NCBI RefSeq assembly: GCF_001424665.1
Contig: NZ_LMQS01000003.1
Location: forward strand, 125,691 to 189,690
Length of the DNA stretch: 64,000 nucleotides
Reading direction: 5' to 3'
DNA from: Methylophilus sp. Leaf416
GTDB taxonomy: Bacteria > Pseudomonadota > Gammaproteobacteria > Burkholderiales > Methylophilaceae
Each line of letters begins with the position of its first letter. Position 1 is the stretch's first letter. The notes beneath the pieces are model-generated. The model saw nothing but the letters and a program-made list of their open reading frames with translations, had not been told where the DNA came from and did not search any database. Positions 62,809 to 64,000 of this stretch are shown here, one piece after another. A program made the translations under genes and the position numbers.

Positions 62809-64000
62809 TTAAATGGAAATGCCTGCCAGCTTCAGAGGCGTATGATCCACATACACCGCGTGAAAACTTTGCAACAGCGCATTATACAGCGAAGTATCGT
62901 CTTTCCAATTTTGCAGCAATCGGCGGATGTCTTTGACATGCGCACGCAACGCACGTTTAGCACAACGGTGCTGCTGCATGCTGTCTAAATCCAAGATAAC
63001 AATCTGGCCTTGAGCATTCACATGTAAATTTGTGGCTTTCATATCGCCATGCGAAATTTGCAGCAGGTAAAACTGGTAGCAGGTTAATACAAGCTGCCTG
63101 AGCGCTTCCGTACGCAGTGCATCATCGCTGATGGTTTTGAAAAAAGTGAATGCATCAGGCAATGCACTAATAGCAGAGACAAAATATGCCTCGCCACGCA
63201 ATCCAAGAAAACGCTTTTCCAGCATCGCCAATGGTTTAGGCGTCAGGATTCCATAATATTGCAAACGATGTGCGTTAGACCACGAAATAGCTGCCCTACT
63301 CGGTCGCCAACTCCGCCCAATTGCATGGAATATATTCTTGATGTTATACCGTTTGATCACTGCACCCAGCTGTGCGAGATGGGTACGCACCACGGTACTG
63401 GTATTACCATCTTTCAGCATATCCCCCGCTTGCATGGCCGATTCAAGTACATCGGGAGTCAATTCAGGCAAGGCCACATGTGCATTGTGCGCCAATACAA
63501 ATGTGGTGGCCTGCTGCCAGACGACATCGGTACAATTACGGAAAATTTTGCGCTCCACATACTCACGCACTTCTTGCGCTTTATGGCGCTTAGCCCAAGC
63601 GATTATCTGTTGTGAGCTAAACGAATCCGACCATTGGCGCTGTTGTTGATAAGCGGCAAGCAAAGCCAATGCCCATGCTTGCTGATCCAGGATAGCAAGC
63701 TTGGCTACTAACTCGGCAAGTTGCTGGTAACAAGCTTTGCGGGATAAATCCTTTTTGCGTATGCCATCGCCATCAATTGACCACACGGCATCATCAGCGA
63801 GCACAAAATTTTTCAAGTGCAAGTCAGTCTGCACGAGACCGGCAGCATGTTGCTGCGCCAGCACGCGTACTATTTTTTCAATTAGTGTGAATTTTTGTGC
63901 AGTGTCGCTTTGCGCATAAAGCTGATGCGCATTTTCGGCATGTGGAATCGCAGCATAAATCAATACGCTTGCCTGTGCATTTTGAGTAAGACCTTGCCAT
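62809..64000 (-). CDS. LPS kinase with two kinase-like domains, 5' end outside window
   Basis: The frame runs to the right edge, so the start is not seen; the visible part is about 397 residues. The N-terminal domain has IEKIVRVLAQQHAAGLVQTDLHLKNFVLADDAVWSIDGDGI, with TDLHLKN (bases about 63810-63830) as the catalytic loop and IDGDGI as the metal site, as in KdkA-like kinases. The last 80 residues hold a second such set, ISHGDMKATNLHVNAQGQIVILDLDSM (bases about 62975-63055). The layout recalls Pseudomonas PA5006-type proteins beside the carbamoyltransferase. Both sets keep their Asp and Asn, so both may be active or one may be structural. It is coupled with the downstream carbamoyltransferase (20-base gap). 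Confidence 0.8.
   Translation of the reverse strand, partial: WQGLTQNAQASVLIYAAIPHAENAHQLYAQSDTAQKFTLIEKIVRVLAQQHAAGLVQTDLHLKNFVLADDAVWSIDGDGIRKKDLSRKACYQQLAELVAKLAILDQQAWALALLAAYQQQRQWSDSFSSQQIIAWAKRHKAQEVREYVERKIFRNCTDVVWQQATTFVLAHNAHVALPELTPDVLESAMQAGDMLKDGNTSTVVRTHLAQLGAVIKRYNIKNIFHAIGRSWRPSRAAISWSNAHRLQYYGILTPKPLAMLEKRFLGLRGEAYFVSAISALPDAFTFFKTISDDALRTEALRQLVLTCYQFYLLQISHGDMKATNLHVNAQGQIVILDLDSMQQHRCAKRALRAHVKDIRRLLQNWKDDTSLYNALLQSFHAVYVDHTPLKLAGISI

Noticed and set aside
1-64000. tRNA, rRNA, CRISPR, insertion sequences, prophage
   Set aside because: I scanned by eye for T-loop motifs, repeat-spacer patterns and transposase-like frames and saw none. A tRNAscan-SE and CRISPR search would be decisive.

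Overview
The window reads as chromosome of a betaproteobacterium, most likely an obligate or near-obligate methylotroph of the Methylophilaceae (Methylotenera/Methylophilus/Methylobacillus type). This is inferred from gene content: a pyruvate dehydrogenase complex whose E3 carries its own lipoyl domain, a birA-coaX pair, the Entner-Doudoroff genes edd-eda, a fused sucrose-phosphate synthase/phosphatase with amylosucrase, a PEP-CTERM protein and the dapB-carAB-greA / rlmE-ftsH-folP-glmM housekeeping block. I saw no rRNA, tRNA, CRISPR array, insertion sequence, integrase or phage gene.

Layout. 1-1034: 5' part of an M17 aminopeptidase gene running off the left edge. 1.3-14.6 kb: aceE and aceF, then a minus-strand block (cyclotransferase-like protein, radical SAM protein, GH17-GT2 glucan synthase, GH17 membrane protein), then plus-strand genes for a small secreted protein, lpdA and a lipoprotein; the minus block separates E1-E2 from E3. 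14.6-19.7 kb: SPOR protein, coaX and birA (minus), divergent from glnS and a flavin reductase (plus). 20-25.1 kb: sucrose/osmotic module: sps-spp fusion, amylosucrase, MscS channel. 25.1-32 kb: glmM, folP, ftsH, rlmE (minus), yhbY (plus), a DUF4149-type protein and greA. 32.1-40 kb: carB, carA, dapB and a very large BamE fusion (minus), divergent from fur. 40.5-47.4 kb: deoxyinosine glycosylase, VOC protein, recN, nadK, hrcA, two small envelope/export proteins, hemH. 47.5-58.2 kb: LPS inner-core genes hldD-gmhA-hldE-waaF-kinase (plus), meeting a tightly packed minus-strand surface-glycan operon (HAD phosphatase, GT2, WbsX-like GH99 protein, GT4, methyltransferase, membrane glycosyltransferase-like protein). 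58.2-60.9 kb: eda and edd with a 102-bp inverted-repeat element between them. 61-64 kb: NodU-type carbamoyltransferase and a protein with two kinase-like domains, cut by the right edge, resembling the LPS core carbamoylation/phosphorylation genes of Pseudomonas.

How they work together. PDH feeds acetyl-CoA, and edd-eda cleaves 6-phosphogluconate to pyruvate and glyceraldehyde 3-phosphate, the cleavage branch of the ribulose monophosphate cycle in methylotrophs. Sucrose synthesis, amylosucrase and MscS suggest osmoprotection. The GH17 pair probably makes a periplasmic beta-glucan. Two separate LPS clusters (heptose synthesis and transfer; core phosphorylation and carbamoylation) dominate the right third. 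The most unusual items are the roughly 790-residue BamE fusion with duplicated NTF2-like domains, the two-domain LPS kinase beside the carbamoyltransferase, a kinase-like protein lacking the catalytic Asp, the element at the edd stop codon, and several strong intergenic palindromes.
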